This document shows positions 43,501-56,165 of a DNA stretch of 64,000 nt, piece by piece (position 1 is the stretch's first letter; every line of letters begins with the position of its first letter). This DNA is from Strongylocentrotus purpuratus. Lineage: Eukaryota; Echinodermata; Echinoidea; Camarodonta; Strongylocentrotidae. The position numbers were made by a program, and so were the translations under genes. Location of the stretch: positions 30,944,797 to 31,008,796 of the forward strand of contig NW_022145597.1 of assembly GCF_000002235.5 (NCBI RefSeq), written 5' to 3'. The notes below the pieces were generated by a model, which did not search any database, was not told the DNA's origin, and was given only the letters and a program-made list of their open reading frames with translations.

Positions 43501-45420
43501 GAAGAGGAAGAAGAAGAAAAGAGGGAAACGGGGGCAAAGGGCTTTTGCCTCGTCCCCCCGCCCCCGCCAAAAATAAATAAGAGAGAGAGAGAGAGAAGGA
43601 AAGGGAAAGAGAAGAAAGAAAGAGAAAAACGAAAAAGAGGGAGAATAGGAAAGAAAGGAAAAGAAAGAAAAGAAAGGAGGCAAGAGCCCTTCGCCCCTGT
43701 TTCCCTCTTTTCTTATTCTTTTTCCTCTTCTTTCTTTCCTTTTATATTTTCTTTCCCTTTCCCTTTCCCTTCTCTCTATCTCTCTCTCTCTCTCCTATTT
43801 ATTTGTTGGCGCGGGAGGGGGGAGGAGGCAAGAGCCCCTCTTTTCTTCTTATTCTTCTTCCTTTCCTTTTTTATTCTCTTTCCCTTTCCTTCTCTCTCTC
43901 TCTCTCTCTCTTATTTATTTTTTGGGCGGGGGATGCAAGAGCCCTTCGCCCCCGTTTCCCTCTTTTCTTCTTCTTCTTCCTCTTCTTTCTTTCCTTTTAT
44001 CTTCTCTTTCCCTTTCCCTTTCCCTTCTCTCTCTATCTCTTATTTATTTGTTTGGCGGGGGTGGGGAGGGAGGAGGCAAGAGCCCTTCGCCCTTCCCCGT
44101 TTCCCTCTTTCCTTCTTATTCCTCTTCTTTCTTTCCTTTTATATTTTCTTTCCCTTTCCCTTCTCTCTCTTATTTATTTTTGGCGGGGGGGGGGGGGAGG
44201 AGGCAAGAGCCCTTCGCCCTTCCCCTGTTTCCCTCTTATTCCTCTTCTTTCTTTCCCTTTCCCTTCTCTCTCTCTCTCTCTCTCTCTCTTATTTATTTTT
44301 TTGGCGGGGGGGGGGGGGGAGGTAAGAGCCTTTCGCCCTTCCCCCGTTTCCCTCTTTCCCTCTTCCTCTTCTTTCTTTCCTTTTATATTTTCTTTCCCTT
44401 TCCCTTTCCCTTCTCTCTCTCCTTATTTATTTTTTGGCGGGGGGGGGGGGGGGAGTGAGGAGGAGGCAAGAGCCCTTCGCCCCCCCCCCCGTTTCCCTCT
44501 TTTCTTCTTATTATTCTTTCTTTCCTTTTATCTTCTCTTTCCCTTTCCCTTTTTTCCTTCTCTCTGTCTCCCCCAGCTAGGGCTGGTTTTGTTTACGAAG
44601 CGCCCGTCAGGAGAGTACACGATAGAGTACACGATAGAGTACACGATAAAATTGACGATATCGTGAACTTTTCACGATAAAATTCACGATATCGTCAATT
44701 TCATCGTGAAAAGTTCACGATAAAGTTCACGATATCGTCAATTTCGTGAATTTCTTCGTGAAAAATATGCGATAAAATTGACGATATCGTGAATTTTATC
44801 GCATATTTTTCACGATTTAGTCTATTCGCGATGTCCCTTCAGGGCCACCATAATTCTGTTTGAATAAAATTCGTGTCGAATAAAATGTGTGTCGAATAAA
44901 ATTTGTGTCGAATGAAATTTGTGTCGAATGAAATTTCGTGGCATGCATTATGTATGGAACGCCAAATAGCTCCTTTGTTGAATACATCTTTTTCATTGAA
45001 TACCTTTATTGTTGGGTAAAAAGTAAAATAATTCCTTGGAATAATATTTTTGTAGAACAAAACAAAATGTGCCAAATAAGATTTTGTCGAACTAAATTTT
45101 TGTCGAATGAAATTTTTGTCGAATGAAATTTTTGTCGAATGAAATTTTTGTCGAATAAAATTTTTGTCGAATGAAATTTGTGTCGAATAAAATTTGTGTC
45201 GAATAAAATTTTTGTCGAATAAAATTTTTGTCGAATAAATTTGTTGACAAATACAATTTTTGACGAACAATGTGTCGAATGAAATTTATGTCGAATAAAA
45301 TTCTTGTCAAATAAAACTTGTCAAATATTTTCTGAAAGTGTCGAATATATACATTTGAGTGAAATATATTTTTTGAAAGTGTCGCATATATTTATTTGTT
45401 TCCCTAAAGGCGTGCCATAC
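40503..45420. mobile_element. 4.9-kb foldback element with 18-bp-repeat arms
   Basis: The ends are inverted: GTATGGCACGCCTTTAGGGA at 40503 and its reverse complement ending at 45420. Each arm (about 40503-40960 and 44870-45420) continues with an 18-base tandem repeat of the type ttcattcgacacaaattt, on opposite strands. This is the layout of foldback-type DNA transposons: long inverted repeats made of short direct repeats. The middle codes for no transposase that I recognise. It holds an internal inverted pair (41008-41070 with 42570-42622, sharing caacaggcgcgtttac) and a second complete element at 42856-44852. The right arm has an extra non-repeat stretch at about 44938-45085. A target duplication could not be fixed. 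Confidence 0.8.
42856..44852. mobile_element. 2.0-kb foldback element nested in the larger one
   Basis: Ends TATGGTGGCCCTGAAGGGAC and the reverse complement at 44852, flanked by ATTCTG at 42850-42855 and 44853-44858, a 6-base target duplication. Removing it restores sequence that matches the other arm of the host element (attctggtttaataaaa, reverse complement of 40946-40963), so both ends are certain. The arms (about 300 bases) are full of ttcacgatatcgtcaatttt and its reverse, so they fold on themselves too. The core has three purine-rich units of about 138 bases on the plus strand (43150-43690), followed by six pyrimidine-rich units of about 125 bases (43690-44575) that are their reverse complement. 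The long frame at 43803-44666 is a product of this composition. Confidence 0.85.
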
Positions 45421-46150
45421 TTGTATGCTATTTTTAACACCTGTTCCGAGACGTTGCGCTCTTAATTTTGGCTCTACTTTTTCGGCTTGGCCGATTGGAT
45501 TAGGTGTCGCTGGGCGTGTCACCACAGTTGACTTAAATTTAATTAGGCAAATTTGGGAAATAGATTTGTATTGCAATTGGAAGGGTTTTTCCTTGTTGCC
45601 GGGTCTGTTCACACTATCGAAATAGTATGAGAGAGGAAGTGAGGATTACAGGTGTGTAATAGCCAGAAGCATGTGGGCTCGCTAGTGTGGACGGACATAG
45701 CAACATTTATCCCTTTTTATATTCATTGAATTAATTTCCAGGGTTGTTGGGTCTCCGGGTGATTTGCATCTCTTGTTTGAAAGATTAGAATGTAAGAGAC
45801 ACAGGTGGGTGCGTGAAAGAAGTATGTGAGGAATAGAGATGCGGATCATCCGGAGCGCCTTATATCCGGGGGGGGGGGGGTAAATTCGCCAAGAAATATA
45901 GGACCTTTTAATACGGAAACTAATTATGGGTGGATTGATATTACGCAAAGCGTCTGTGTGACACGCCTCAATTTTTGGGAGGACAAGGCGTGTCAGTTCG
46001 GGGGGATAAAAACCGAGTTGCGTCTCTGGAGCGGGACCTTTTTTCCGTTACGATACCGACATGAGTTGCTAATTTGCTTCAATTGGGTTGCCCAGCCCCA
46101 AAAGATGAACTTCGTGATTTATTAATTCTACGTTTATTTTAATAAATCTT
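45421..46150. other. No gene seen
   Basis: Ordinary-composition sequence with a poly-G run near 45871. I could not connect the short frames to any family. Confidence 0.4.
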
Positions 46151-46159
46151 CAACTCCAA

Positions 46160-46645
46160 TCAAGAATTTGTTTTAATGACTTTGGTCTTAACCCCACCTA
46201 TAGTACGGGGTTAAGCCTATTCCACTTTCTGTTCACACTGGCTTTTACCAAAGTGGGCTAAAGTTGGCTAACCCCACCTATAGTACGGGGTTAACTAACC
46301 CTGCAAAATAGCAGGGCTAACTCCGCAATTGTGGTGCTAACTCCTGCTAACCCCGCAATTGCGGTGCTAAGCAAACGAATGAGAACAGAAACGAAAAATA
46401 GTCCGGTACTACGCAATGGAGCGTATCGCAGCTGGCCAGATGCGAAGTATGTCCTATCATAACATACACGATATCCGGGGTTAACGAAATGCAGTGAGAA
46501 CAGCGGGAATATTCTTATTCCGGAATAGGCGCTAGTACGGGACTAAAAACAGCGAGTGTGAAAAGCCAAAAAAATAGTCCGGGGTTAAGGATAGTACGGG
46601 GCTAAGCAAAGTACGGGGTTAAGCAAAACCAGTGTGAAAAGAGTA
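46160..46645. repeat. MITE-like repeat rich in gtacggggttaa
   Basis: Multiple copies of ctatagtacggggttaa, tagtccggggttaagg and gctaaccccgcaattg lie in both orientations. Near the two ends are inverted-looking phrases (tgttcacactggctttta and cagtgtgaaaag). Probably a short non-autonomous DNA element; borders and target duplication were not resolved. Confidence 0.5.
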
Positions 46646-48085
46646 TGTATAGGTACACCGTACACTAATGTATAAACATGGACCTACTATGGTATGAGCG
46701 TGTATTCTCATTGCAAGGCTATAATCGCATCGCTTGATATGGGGCTAATATATAAAATGGAGAAGATGCTTACAATGTATATTCATTCTATAAGTATTAT
46801 CAGTATCATGGTTTACTGGAGATCGTTGTTCAATTGTCAATTGACAGAAGGCCCCTGATGTTGCAAACATTGCACAACCAAACATCAACTCGGAGTCTTA
46901 GCCCGAGTCTTATAGAGGACACATAAAAAATGCTGATTCAACACCGGCATGGAAATTGGAATTCAACTGGTTTCCATTTACTACATTGTTCCCACACCAA
47001 AAATGAGTGTTAAATAAACACGAACAAGGAAATTATAGAAAGTGATGGAATTTGTAATAAAATCGTTATTATTCTGTATCGCCGTTGTTGAAACATCTGT
47101 CCGGTGTCGTTTATAATTATGTACCTTATAGATACCAAGGTAGTTTACCCTGTTGTATATGTTTTTGCAAAACAAAGTAGAGAATCATCCATTATAACAC
47201 TATTCTCTCCTGGCACCAGCGGTGTAGGTAATTAAGAGCATGTGTGGCCTCCCCGTCCAGTTGAACGGTATAACAATTAACAACAATGAAAAGAAAGACA
47301 TGAAAGAGAGAGAAAATGAACATGGTATACCATCTTACCCCCTGTCATAACTATCCCTCATATTTCAATCCTACGAACCGCGAACCATGACGAACCACCC
47401 CACCCCCTATATATACTCGAAGACTTTATAATTATGAGGCATTTTGTTGTTGTTTTGAATGGGTAGGCTACTGTCGAGCTTTCAAAGTTACACATGCACT
47501 CTTTAAAAAAAAAGAGAAATACGGTATATAGGTCTCGATCTTTACGCTTCCAAAATTTGTTCTTTACGCTTCTAAATACCAAATGGAAATCGATTACCAC
47601 GGACTTCACACATGTGGTTAGAGTCGGGAATGTAAATAGATGTCGTGACAAATGACATAGTGCTTTCCTGGGGTCCGAGTCAACGCCCTTGCATCCCGAG
47701 TGATTATACCCCTTGATTACGTCAAGTGTCTGAATTTGACATCCATTTAGAAAGTAAACGAATGATGACTCAATAATAAATTTAGTCTTTAATTCTATAC
47801 ATTGTTGAATGAAATGTCATCAAAGAATTCCATTTTTGTTGGAAAACCAGAGATAGAATAAATATATAATAATACGTATGCAACATATTATGACACTAAA
47901 TTCTAACAGAAATATAGTGCAATCGCCTGAGGTGCACAAAACACAGTTGCACTATAGGATTGCGCCTGTTCTTTTTGACCGTACACAATATAGATTAAAT
48001 CTTCCACAGCTCTGTACATAATTATATATCTGCACAACTTCATGTAAAGAACATGCAGAGCTAGATAAGAAAGAGCATAGACGGA
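46646..48085. other. AT-rich stretch without a gene
   Basis: Nothing recognisable as an exon; scattered low-complexity sequence. Confidence 0.45.
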
Positions 48086-48089
48086 AAGA

Positions 48090-48346
48090 GCATGACCGTT
48101 ATTACGTGCCTAAATCCCCTAGCTTCCGGGGGCTCTGTCCCCTGAACCCTATTAGGGGCCCTGGACCCCACGCCAATGTACGCTCCACTCTACCTGGTTG
48201 TAAATACTTAAGCCCCTCCCCCTCCAACTTTGAAAAACGTTCCGCGGGGCCTGCAGGCATGTAACATGTAAGAGTCCGATGGTGATGCAAATTTTTGTTC
48301 TGCCCCTCCCCAAAAAAAAGTTTTTGCTCATTACGCCACTGCATAA
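48090..48346 (-). mobile_element. Short element with CAGTGGCGTAATGAGC end
   Basis: On the minus strand it begins at about 48345 (gcagtggcgtaatgagcaaa), passes through caggccccgcggaacg and ggggtccagggcccc, and ends near 48100. The same start and middle are found at about 59217-59345 on the plus strand. It is a dispersed non-autonomous element without coding capacity. Confidence 0.6.
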
Positions 48347-48364
48347 CAATGAATCAAACATTAT

Positions 48365-48490
48365 TTTTGAACATTCAGAAAAGGATTAAAAGTAGAGATC
48401 GGTACAACGAATCGTCTTCAGTTTATCTAATAATTTAATGAAACTTCAAAGCTGCAGCGCTTCGCGCGGGAGGGCGCTTCACGCATTCTG
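48365..48490 (+). repeat. Single unit of the 120-bp minisatellite
   Basis: Contains ggtacaacgaatcgtctt, ctaataatttaatgaaactt and cagcgcttcgcgcgg. Same family as 35785-36140. Confidence 0.75.
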
Positions 48491-48494
48491 TAAG

Positions 48495-49335
48495 TGATTC
48501 GCCCCCCCCCCCCTAAAATAAAAATCTAGCTACGCGCTTGTTTATATATAGGGCCCAAGAAAGCACTGACAAATAATAAATAATACCCGCATAGTTACAA
48601 AAGAAAATTCAAAGATGAGCTTTTGAGGAGAGTGAAATCAAAAGTATCACAATACACTCCATGCGGGGAGCCCTGCCTCAATACATTATATCATAGGTTT
48701 TCAAAACATATAATTTTAGTTTCTGCACTTTAGGGGAAAACTTTCCGTAAAATAAACTGAAGGCCTACATCAATATCTTTTAAAATAAAGAGTAAATCCA
48801 TAACAATGTGAGGATTGGGTCTCCATTCTGTCACGCTGGAGTTACCTATAGACCTACTAATAAATTGAATATATTATGATGGAGCATATAAGCATGGACC
48901 TACTTCATGATATAAGACAAGTTGACTTTAAAAACTAAATTAAAACTAAATATGTGGTCCTTTGACAAAATAATACATAGTTAGAAGAGTAAATTAATGA
49001 TAGAGGGCGTAGCAAAATAGATAATGAATCAATTAAAAAAAATATAAAAACAATGTTTAATTTTATAAAAATGTAACAGTAATGTTTTAATACTTATTAG
49101 GATTCAGATCATTAAATTTCAGCACGATAGGATTTGGGCTTATCAATTAACAGTAGTTTCTTATATAGGCATCAAAAGACTCTCTTTCAAGAAAGGTTTG
49201 CAACACAAACTCATTTTCATGGCGATGGTAAACCTTTTGATACGGCATTTGTTGAAGTATTCCCAAAGTGGCTTTTCAATTGATGTCCGAATGATGTAAA
49301 TAACAAATTTCATCATATCATGGGAAATAAATTTG
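48495..49335. other. AT-rich stretch without a gene
   Basis: No exon or RNA gene recognised. Confidence 0.4.
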
Positions 49336-51725
49336 TAATGAATAACATTTAATTATAATATTAATGTTACCAGCAGGGTCGATACCAAACATGCGTTGCG
49401 TTCTCCCCCAAACTCCTGGGGACCGCTCACGGGATCCTAAAGAGATACAGCATCGGGCCTACACAAGACTCTAAAACATTATAGAATGACTTTGATATTT
49501 TTGAGTGGAATTTAATGTATATGCTTTAAATATAGATTATAGATAGAAATAGACTGTACAATATTAGTGAGAGCATTAAATAGAGAATTTGACTTTGTAA
49601 AAGTACAAATTTCGAGACGAAAACTGGGTTGCATTCTTCCCCTAACTCCTGGAGACCACTCCATGCACTCAGAGATTTCCCAAGAAATCCATCTTAGGGC
49701 CTACACAAGACCTGAGACATGCTTTTAGAATGACTTTGATATTTTTGAGTGAAATTTAATGTATATGCTTTTTATATAGATTACAGATAGAAATAGACTG
49801 TACAATGTTAGTTAGAGCAATAAAAAGCGAATTTGACTTTGTAAAAGTACAAATTTCGAGACGAAAACTGGTTTGCATTCTTCCCCTAACTCCGGGGGAC
49901 CACCCCATGCACTCAAAGATTCCCCTAGAAATCCATCTTTGGGCCTACACAAGGCCCGATACATATTTTTAGATTGACTTTGATATTTTTGAGTGAAATT
50001 TAATGTATATGCTTTATATATGGATTACAGATAGAAATAGACTGTACAATATTAGTGAGAGCAATAAAAAGCGAATTTGACTTTGTAAAAGTACAAATTT
50101 CGAGACGAAAACTGGGTTGCATTCTCCCCCTAACTCCTGGGGACCACTCAATGCACTCAGAGATTCCACAAGAAATCCATCTTTGAGCCTACACAAGACC
50201 TGAGACATGCTTTTAGAATGACTTTGATATTTTTGAGTGAACTTAATGTATATGCTTTATATATAGATTAAAGATAGAAATAGACTGTACAATGTTAGTG
50301 AGAGCAATAAATAGCGAATTTAACCGTGTAAAAGTACAAATTTCGAGACGAAAACTGGGTTGCATTCTCCCCCAAACGCCTGGGGACCACTCCATGCACT
50401 CAGAGATTCCCCACGAAATCCATCTTAGGGCCTACACAAGACCTGAGACATGCTTTTAGAATGACTTTGATATTTTTGAGTGAAATTTAATGTATATGCT
50501 TTTTATATAGATTACAGATAGAAATAGACTGTACAATGTTAGTTAGAGCAATAAAAAGCGAATTTGACTTTGTAAAAGTACAAATTTCGAGACGAAAACT
50601 GGTTTGCATTCTTCCCCTAACTCCGGGGGACCACTCAATGCACTCAGATATTCCCCAAGAAATCCATCTTTGGGCCTACACAAGGCCCGATACATATTTT
50701 TAGATTGACTTTGATATTTTTGAGTGAAATTTAATGTATATGCTTTATATATGGATTACAGATAGAAATAGACTGTACAATATTAGTGAGAGCAATAAAA
50801 AGCGAATTTGACTTTGTAAAAGTACAAATTTCGAGACGAAAACTGGGTTGCATTCTCCCCCTAACTCCTGGGGACCACTCAATGCACTCAGAGATTCCAC
50901 AAGAAATCCATCTTTGAGCCTACACAAGACCTGAGACATGCTTTTAGAATGACTTTGATATTTTTGAGTGAACTTAATGTATATGCTTTATATATAGATT
51001 AAAGATAGAAATAGACTGTACAATGTTAGTGAGAGCAATAAATAGCGAATTTAACCGTGTAAAAGTACAAATTTCGAGACGAAAACTGGGTTGCATTCTC
51101 CCCCAAACGCCTGGGGACCACTCCATGCACTCAGAGATTCCCCACGAAATCCATCTTAGGGCCTACACAAGACCTGAGACATGCTTTTAGAATGACTTTG
51201 ATATTTTTGAGTGAAAGTTAATGTATATGCTTTATATATAGATTAAAGATAGAAATAGACTGTACAATGTTAGTGAGAGCAATAAATAGCGAATTTGACC
51301 GTGTAAAAGTACAAATTTCGAGACGAAAACTGGGTTGCATTCTTCCCCTAACTCCCGGGGACCACTCCATGCACTCAGAGATTTCCCAAGAAACCCATCT
51401 TAGGGCCTACACAAGACCTGAGACATGCTTTTAGAATGACTTTGATATTTTTGAGTGAAATTTAATGTATATGCTTTATTTTTTATATAGATTAAAGATA
51501 GAAATAGACTGTACAATATTAGTGAGAGCAATAAATAGCGAATTTGACTGTGTAAAAGTACAAATTTCGAGACGAAAACTGGGTTGCATTCTCGCCCAAA
51601 CTCCGGGGGACCACCCCATGCACTCAAAGATTCCCCTAGAAATCCAGCTTAGGGCCTACACAAGGCCCGATACATATTTTTAGATTGACTTTGATATTTT
51701 TGAGTGAAATTTAATGTTTATGCTA
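49336..51725 (+). repeat. 243-bp tandem array with a three-unit higher-order period
   Basis: About ten units of about 243 bases, each with cgagacgaaaactgggttgc, ccactccatgcactcagag, gcctacacaagacctgag, tgactttgatatttttgagtg and agaaatagactgtacaat. Sequence around 50014-50208 is identical to 50745-50939, 731 bases or three units away, and the neighbouring units also match in sets of three. Part of the array has therefore been amplified as trimers. Minus-strand frames through it are not genes. Confidence 0.95.
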
Positions 51726-52370
51726 TCATTGTGAGGTTGGGAGTATTTGATATTAGAGGGTGTTGCACAGTGATGCCTTCAAAGAAAAACATAAATATAT
51801 CAGGATTTCTTGCATGTTAAAGGGTTAGTACATGCAGTAGAAGATTATATAAAGAGTAACATTTTATACAAAAATTATTCCGTTTTTCATCAACCTTCAA
51901 CAATGTTACCGATTCACTTTTTTAATTATTATGAAAGCAAGTTCATATTCTTGAAGACGGAATCGTTCGAGCTGCCATGGAGTGGTTATGTCTTGCGATA
52001 ATTATGCCTCGGGTCATTTGTCACAAGCACCTTCTCAAACATGGAAACAATGTTTCTCGCATTCAAGAGATATGTACGAGTTGTTTAGTCTAGAATGCAA
52101 GTGTAGTAATATAATACGTGTCGAAAGAAAAATGCTGAGCACAACATCATTGGTAAAAAAATGGTATTATATTCAATTAATGGACGCATGAATTGTAAGT
52201 TGCATGAAGAATCTACATGGAATTAGTAATCTAGAGAGTTGGGGGAAAGTTCTTGCCATTTATCATGTATTTCTCTTCATGAAAATGATATTTTCAGATG
52301 AAGTAATCATTATCATTTACAGCGAATGAGTTTTAAAGATTATCTGTACTCGTTTATAGGAGGGATAAGA
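51726..52370. other. No gene seen
   Basis: AT-rich flank of the 243-bp array. Confidence 0.4.
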
Positions 52371-52377
52371 CCACACT

Positions 52378-52525
52378 GCAAGGTCACTGGACAGGTTGGC
52401 TATCTTAACTCAGCTCTTAATTAACATAAGAAAAAGAGGATCATGGGGGACCAATGGTCACCGATTAAGCTTTGTTTTCTATGTAGAGGGAGCAAGTAGC
52501 TACAAGTAGGACAGTGTGGCTTGTC
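52378..52525 (+). repeat. Dispersed repeat, reverse-complement partner of 26578-26705
   Basis: Shares gcaaggtcactggacaggttggctatct-type sequence (in shorter stretches), taacataagaaaaagagg and gagggagcaagtagctacaa with the block at the inner edge of the left inverted-repeat arm. Confidence 0.65.
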
Positions 52526-54515
52526 ATTTCCCAACTTTCAGGACTAAACTCAAAACCCTTTATCTAAAATATTGTTTGTTTATGGCTGTTTGAAGGAAAA
52601 AAACTTCAACCAGAATGTTCACATTTGGACATGGGACACCGCCCTCCATTCTGGCCGTATGGGGTACAATACAGGAAGGGGGTGGTTAGGGGTTAAGAAC
52701 TCCTTAATAGTACATCTTTTCTTTCTTCTTTTTTTTTTTTGGGGGGGGGGTGGGAAAACACATCACCTCATGATTTGGGCGACGCAATGGGCTCACTGTA
52801 ATTTGTCTTTTCGTGCCCATAATGCTTGTCGGAATGAACGAAACATATTCAATTCTAAAAATAAACTACTAAAAAAATGGCAAACTTCTCAAGCTTGTTT
52901 AAAGTTAATAATTGCAATTGATAAGAACCTATACATATTTTAATTTAGCAAAGTGGCATTAAAGTCAGTCCTTTTGCAAAGGGATTTGCAAATTGATGTA
53001 TTTAGACCCTGGTCCTGCACGATAGGCCTCCCTGGTTCTTGCCACAAGAATATTTTGAGGCGACGCGTTTAGAAATAAGATATGAAAATGGCTTTGAACT
53101 TTATTAATACAAGAATTTGTAACTCCAATTTTTTCTTGATAACGGATACAGAAAGGAGTGGTAATATTCTCTCCAATTTGAAACATCCCCCATCCACCTA
53201 TTGGTGGTGATGATATATCACGTTGAAGGCAAACCTTTAAAAAATCTAACTTTTGCCTACAATTTCCCTGACAAGTATTATTTATAATTATGTAGGCTTA
53301 AAGACCTACATTTAAGTGAAATTAAGCAATATATTGTTTTGCAAAGTTGAGGCTCCAAACACATTAGAGTGGCTTTAAAGGGTTGTCTTTCCTATCTCAA
53401 AATCATCCAACTCTGAGAATAAACACAAGTTCATAATTGTTATAGAAGTTAGAGTGAAAAAACGTTGAAAAGAAAACGGCTTACAATAAGTAAGCATGAT
53501 CAGAGCGTTGATTGAGCGCAAACCTTTATGTTTCTAAACAGATTACTTTCAATACTGGTGTCTGTTTTAACCATTTAGGCAATCGCATAGGTATCCAAAT
53601 AGTAATTGATTTGATTTATTATTTTCGGCAATAAATAGAGATGATTTGGTAGAGATAGAGATAACAATCTTTTGAAGTGTCACAAATAAGAGGCTTGAGA
53701 TAATGCCTGCTTAAGTTTAAAACTTATATTTACATTACATATTTATGGAACAAATAATAATTCATTCTTTAATAGGTAAGGAGAGTACGAGAGCGATGGT
53801 GTTAATGGAGACTAGGAAGATAGAATAGAAAGAGGAGATGAGGTAGAGGAAGATTGAGAATCAAGATGAAAAATGAAGAAGAAGAAGAAGATGAAGAAGA
53901 AGACGAAGGAGAAATAGAAAGGAAAAAAAGATAAGAAGATGAAGACGGAAGAAGAAGAAGAAGATGAAAGCAGGAAGGAGGGAGATGATGATGAAAAAGA
54001 AATTGTCAGCTGGAAAGAGAACGGGCCCAGATATTCAAATATTTTACCCATTACTTCCCATCAACGTATTGTGTTCACAAGGTAGGTCTTATCCTAACAC
54101 CTGGAACATGATGAAATAAGTGAACTTTTTTGTTGAATGAATAGCGTTTTCCTATCGTCCTATATTATAACTGACATGGAGCAAATATGGATCATTGTAG
54201 GAATGAGCAAATATGAGGTTTGAGCCTTAGAATGTGTATTCAGAAATGATATATTGTTGAAAGGCCTTTAATAGAAAATACTGAAATAGCTAATACTTTC
54301 ATTCGGTAGAGAATTCAGGCCATCCATCTGGGCGAATGTGCCCAAGTGAATTTACGGACCGATTTTGAACATTGGAAATCAGTATCGTGTCTTTGGGAGT
54401 GTGGGACATGGGGGGGGGGGGGTGGAGAGGTAAGATTGTGTTTGTAGTATTACAAAACCAATTCCTTTCTTCAATAAATAACTAAATGTAATCTACATTA
54501 TCCCGCCGAGTGACT
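52526..54515. other. No gene seen; GA-rich tract
   Basis: Holds a poly-T/poly-G run at 52730-52750, a GA-rich tract at about 53815-54005 (gaagaagaagatgaag and variants) and a poly-G run near 54411. Confidence 0.45.
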
Positions 54516-54519
54516 ACAG

Positions 54520-54592
54520 AACATACATTTTTGTCGGTAATCGTTGGCCTCTACGACCCCCACTGAAAAAAGGTCTAGCGACGCCCCTGCCA
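54520..54592 (-). mobile_element. End of a CAGGGGCGTCGCTAGA element
   Basis: On the minus strand caggggcgtcgctagacctt runs into cactgggg-type sequence and ttaccgacaaa. The same terminus and interior occur at 59851-59942 on the plus strand. Confidence 0.5.
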
Positions 54593-54599
54593 GTGGCCC

Positions 54600-55760
54600 A
54601 TGATCACTCTGATGAAAACTTTTCGTGTAGTATGCAGGCCTAAAACTTGTATTTTGTATCAGGGAAATTATTATAGTTACAGTTCACTGGTTGTATTTAA
54701 CACGAGTATGACTAGGCTTTGAACATTTTTATGCGTTTGCGATCATCAGATTGGACCTTGGATTAGTGAAGATTGTTATAATTATGTCCATTAATGGTGA
54801 AATTGAAGGTAGTTTACTTTTTTGTTGGATAAAGAAAAATATAAAAACTTTCACGTGTAATCTTTAATGATATAACGTACATATTCAGTTTCTTAACACA
54901 CCTACTACAATATGACGGGATAGAATTCAGCCATTTCTTCTTATTGTTTTTGGTGTTTATTTTCTTTGTGGTGTGTTCATGCAAGGAGGGTATCTCTTTG
55001 GTTCATGAGTATAAACATGTACGCGTGTTACTTCATTAATATATACAACGATTTCTTTATTTTCATTCCTCGTTCTTTATAACTATTTTGAGTTTTGATT
55101 AGAAAAATCCTGGGATAATTATAAATTAATTAGGCTAGCAGTTTGGTATTGAGGTGAAAACCCCTCTTTACTTCCTTTGATTCTTAATATAACATTAACA
55201 TTAATTCAGAGAAAATTAAACGAACCATATTAACATCTCATTTCAAAAAATCCTGAATTATTATTATTATGTTTTGCTAATGACATTCTTAATCTAGAGA
55301 ACATCTACAGTTAAATAAGGTTGAAAACTGAGGAATGGTATGCAAATGAGGGAGAAGAATGGAACTGTTTAATTGAATGATCAAAACTAGGTCCTACTCA
55401 AAGTTCAAACCTAATCAAATTGAATCAAGACTAAGACACAATTTATGACTACGGTTTATGAATTCGATGGAAAGAATGCACATTAAAAGCATTTTGAATT
55501 TTTTGAGTAATTTTGGATATACATAAGTAAACCAATATTGTTTATGTTCCTGTACATTACATATACTGGTACCATGGGACTATATACCCTACGCAGAACG
55601 TATACATATTAAAATGTTAAAAACGTATTCTATCGTACTTCTATATCGTCCGATTAGATGTCCGAATAGCAAAACATGCCTACCTAAAAATACAGACAAT
55701 AATATTTGATAAAAGTGTTCGGAAAAGGTAAAACAATCCAATGACTTTGTTAGTCATCAC
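54600..55760. other. AT-rich stretch without a gene
   Basis: No recognisable feature. Confidence 0.4.
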
Positions 55761-55762
55761 AT

Positions 55763-56165
55763 CAGGGGCGTACGCAGGGGGGGGGGGGGGTTTGGGGGGT
55801 TCAAACCCCCCCTTTGGTATTTTTATGTATGTAAACCCCCCTAAAAAAAACCTAAACCCCCCCCTTTGTTTTTGTTTTTTTTTTTTTTTTTTGTTTTTGT
55901 TATTATATTAAAAAAAAAAAAAAAAATTATACCCACGGCTAACCTAAATAAGGTGACCTTACCCCCCCCCCCAACGACAAAAAATGTCAAATTATGAAAT
56001 TTCGAGACCAAAAAAAAAAAAAAAAAATGTGTCCGCTTACCCCCCCCCCCCCCCCATCCCCCCCCCCCCCCCCCCCCCCCACTGAGCGACTTTTCGGCTG
56101 GCTGAGTCGTTGCGATTTTTTTTTGACCTCCCAAAAAACCAAAAAAAAGTGTCCGCTTTCAAAAC
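55763..56165. mobile_element. Poly-G/C element cluster
   Basis: Starts with caggggcgtacgcagg and a G run (55763), includes long T, A and C runs, and ends with gagcgacttttcggctggct, gtcgttgcgat and gtgtccgctt. That closing part is shared with 37985-38056. Two elements may be joined here. Confidence 0.5.

Noticed and set aside
43803-44666. A 287-codon Ser/Leu/Phe-rich frame
   Set aside because: A product of the CT-rich core of the nested foldback element; alternative frames of similar length overlap it.
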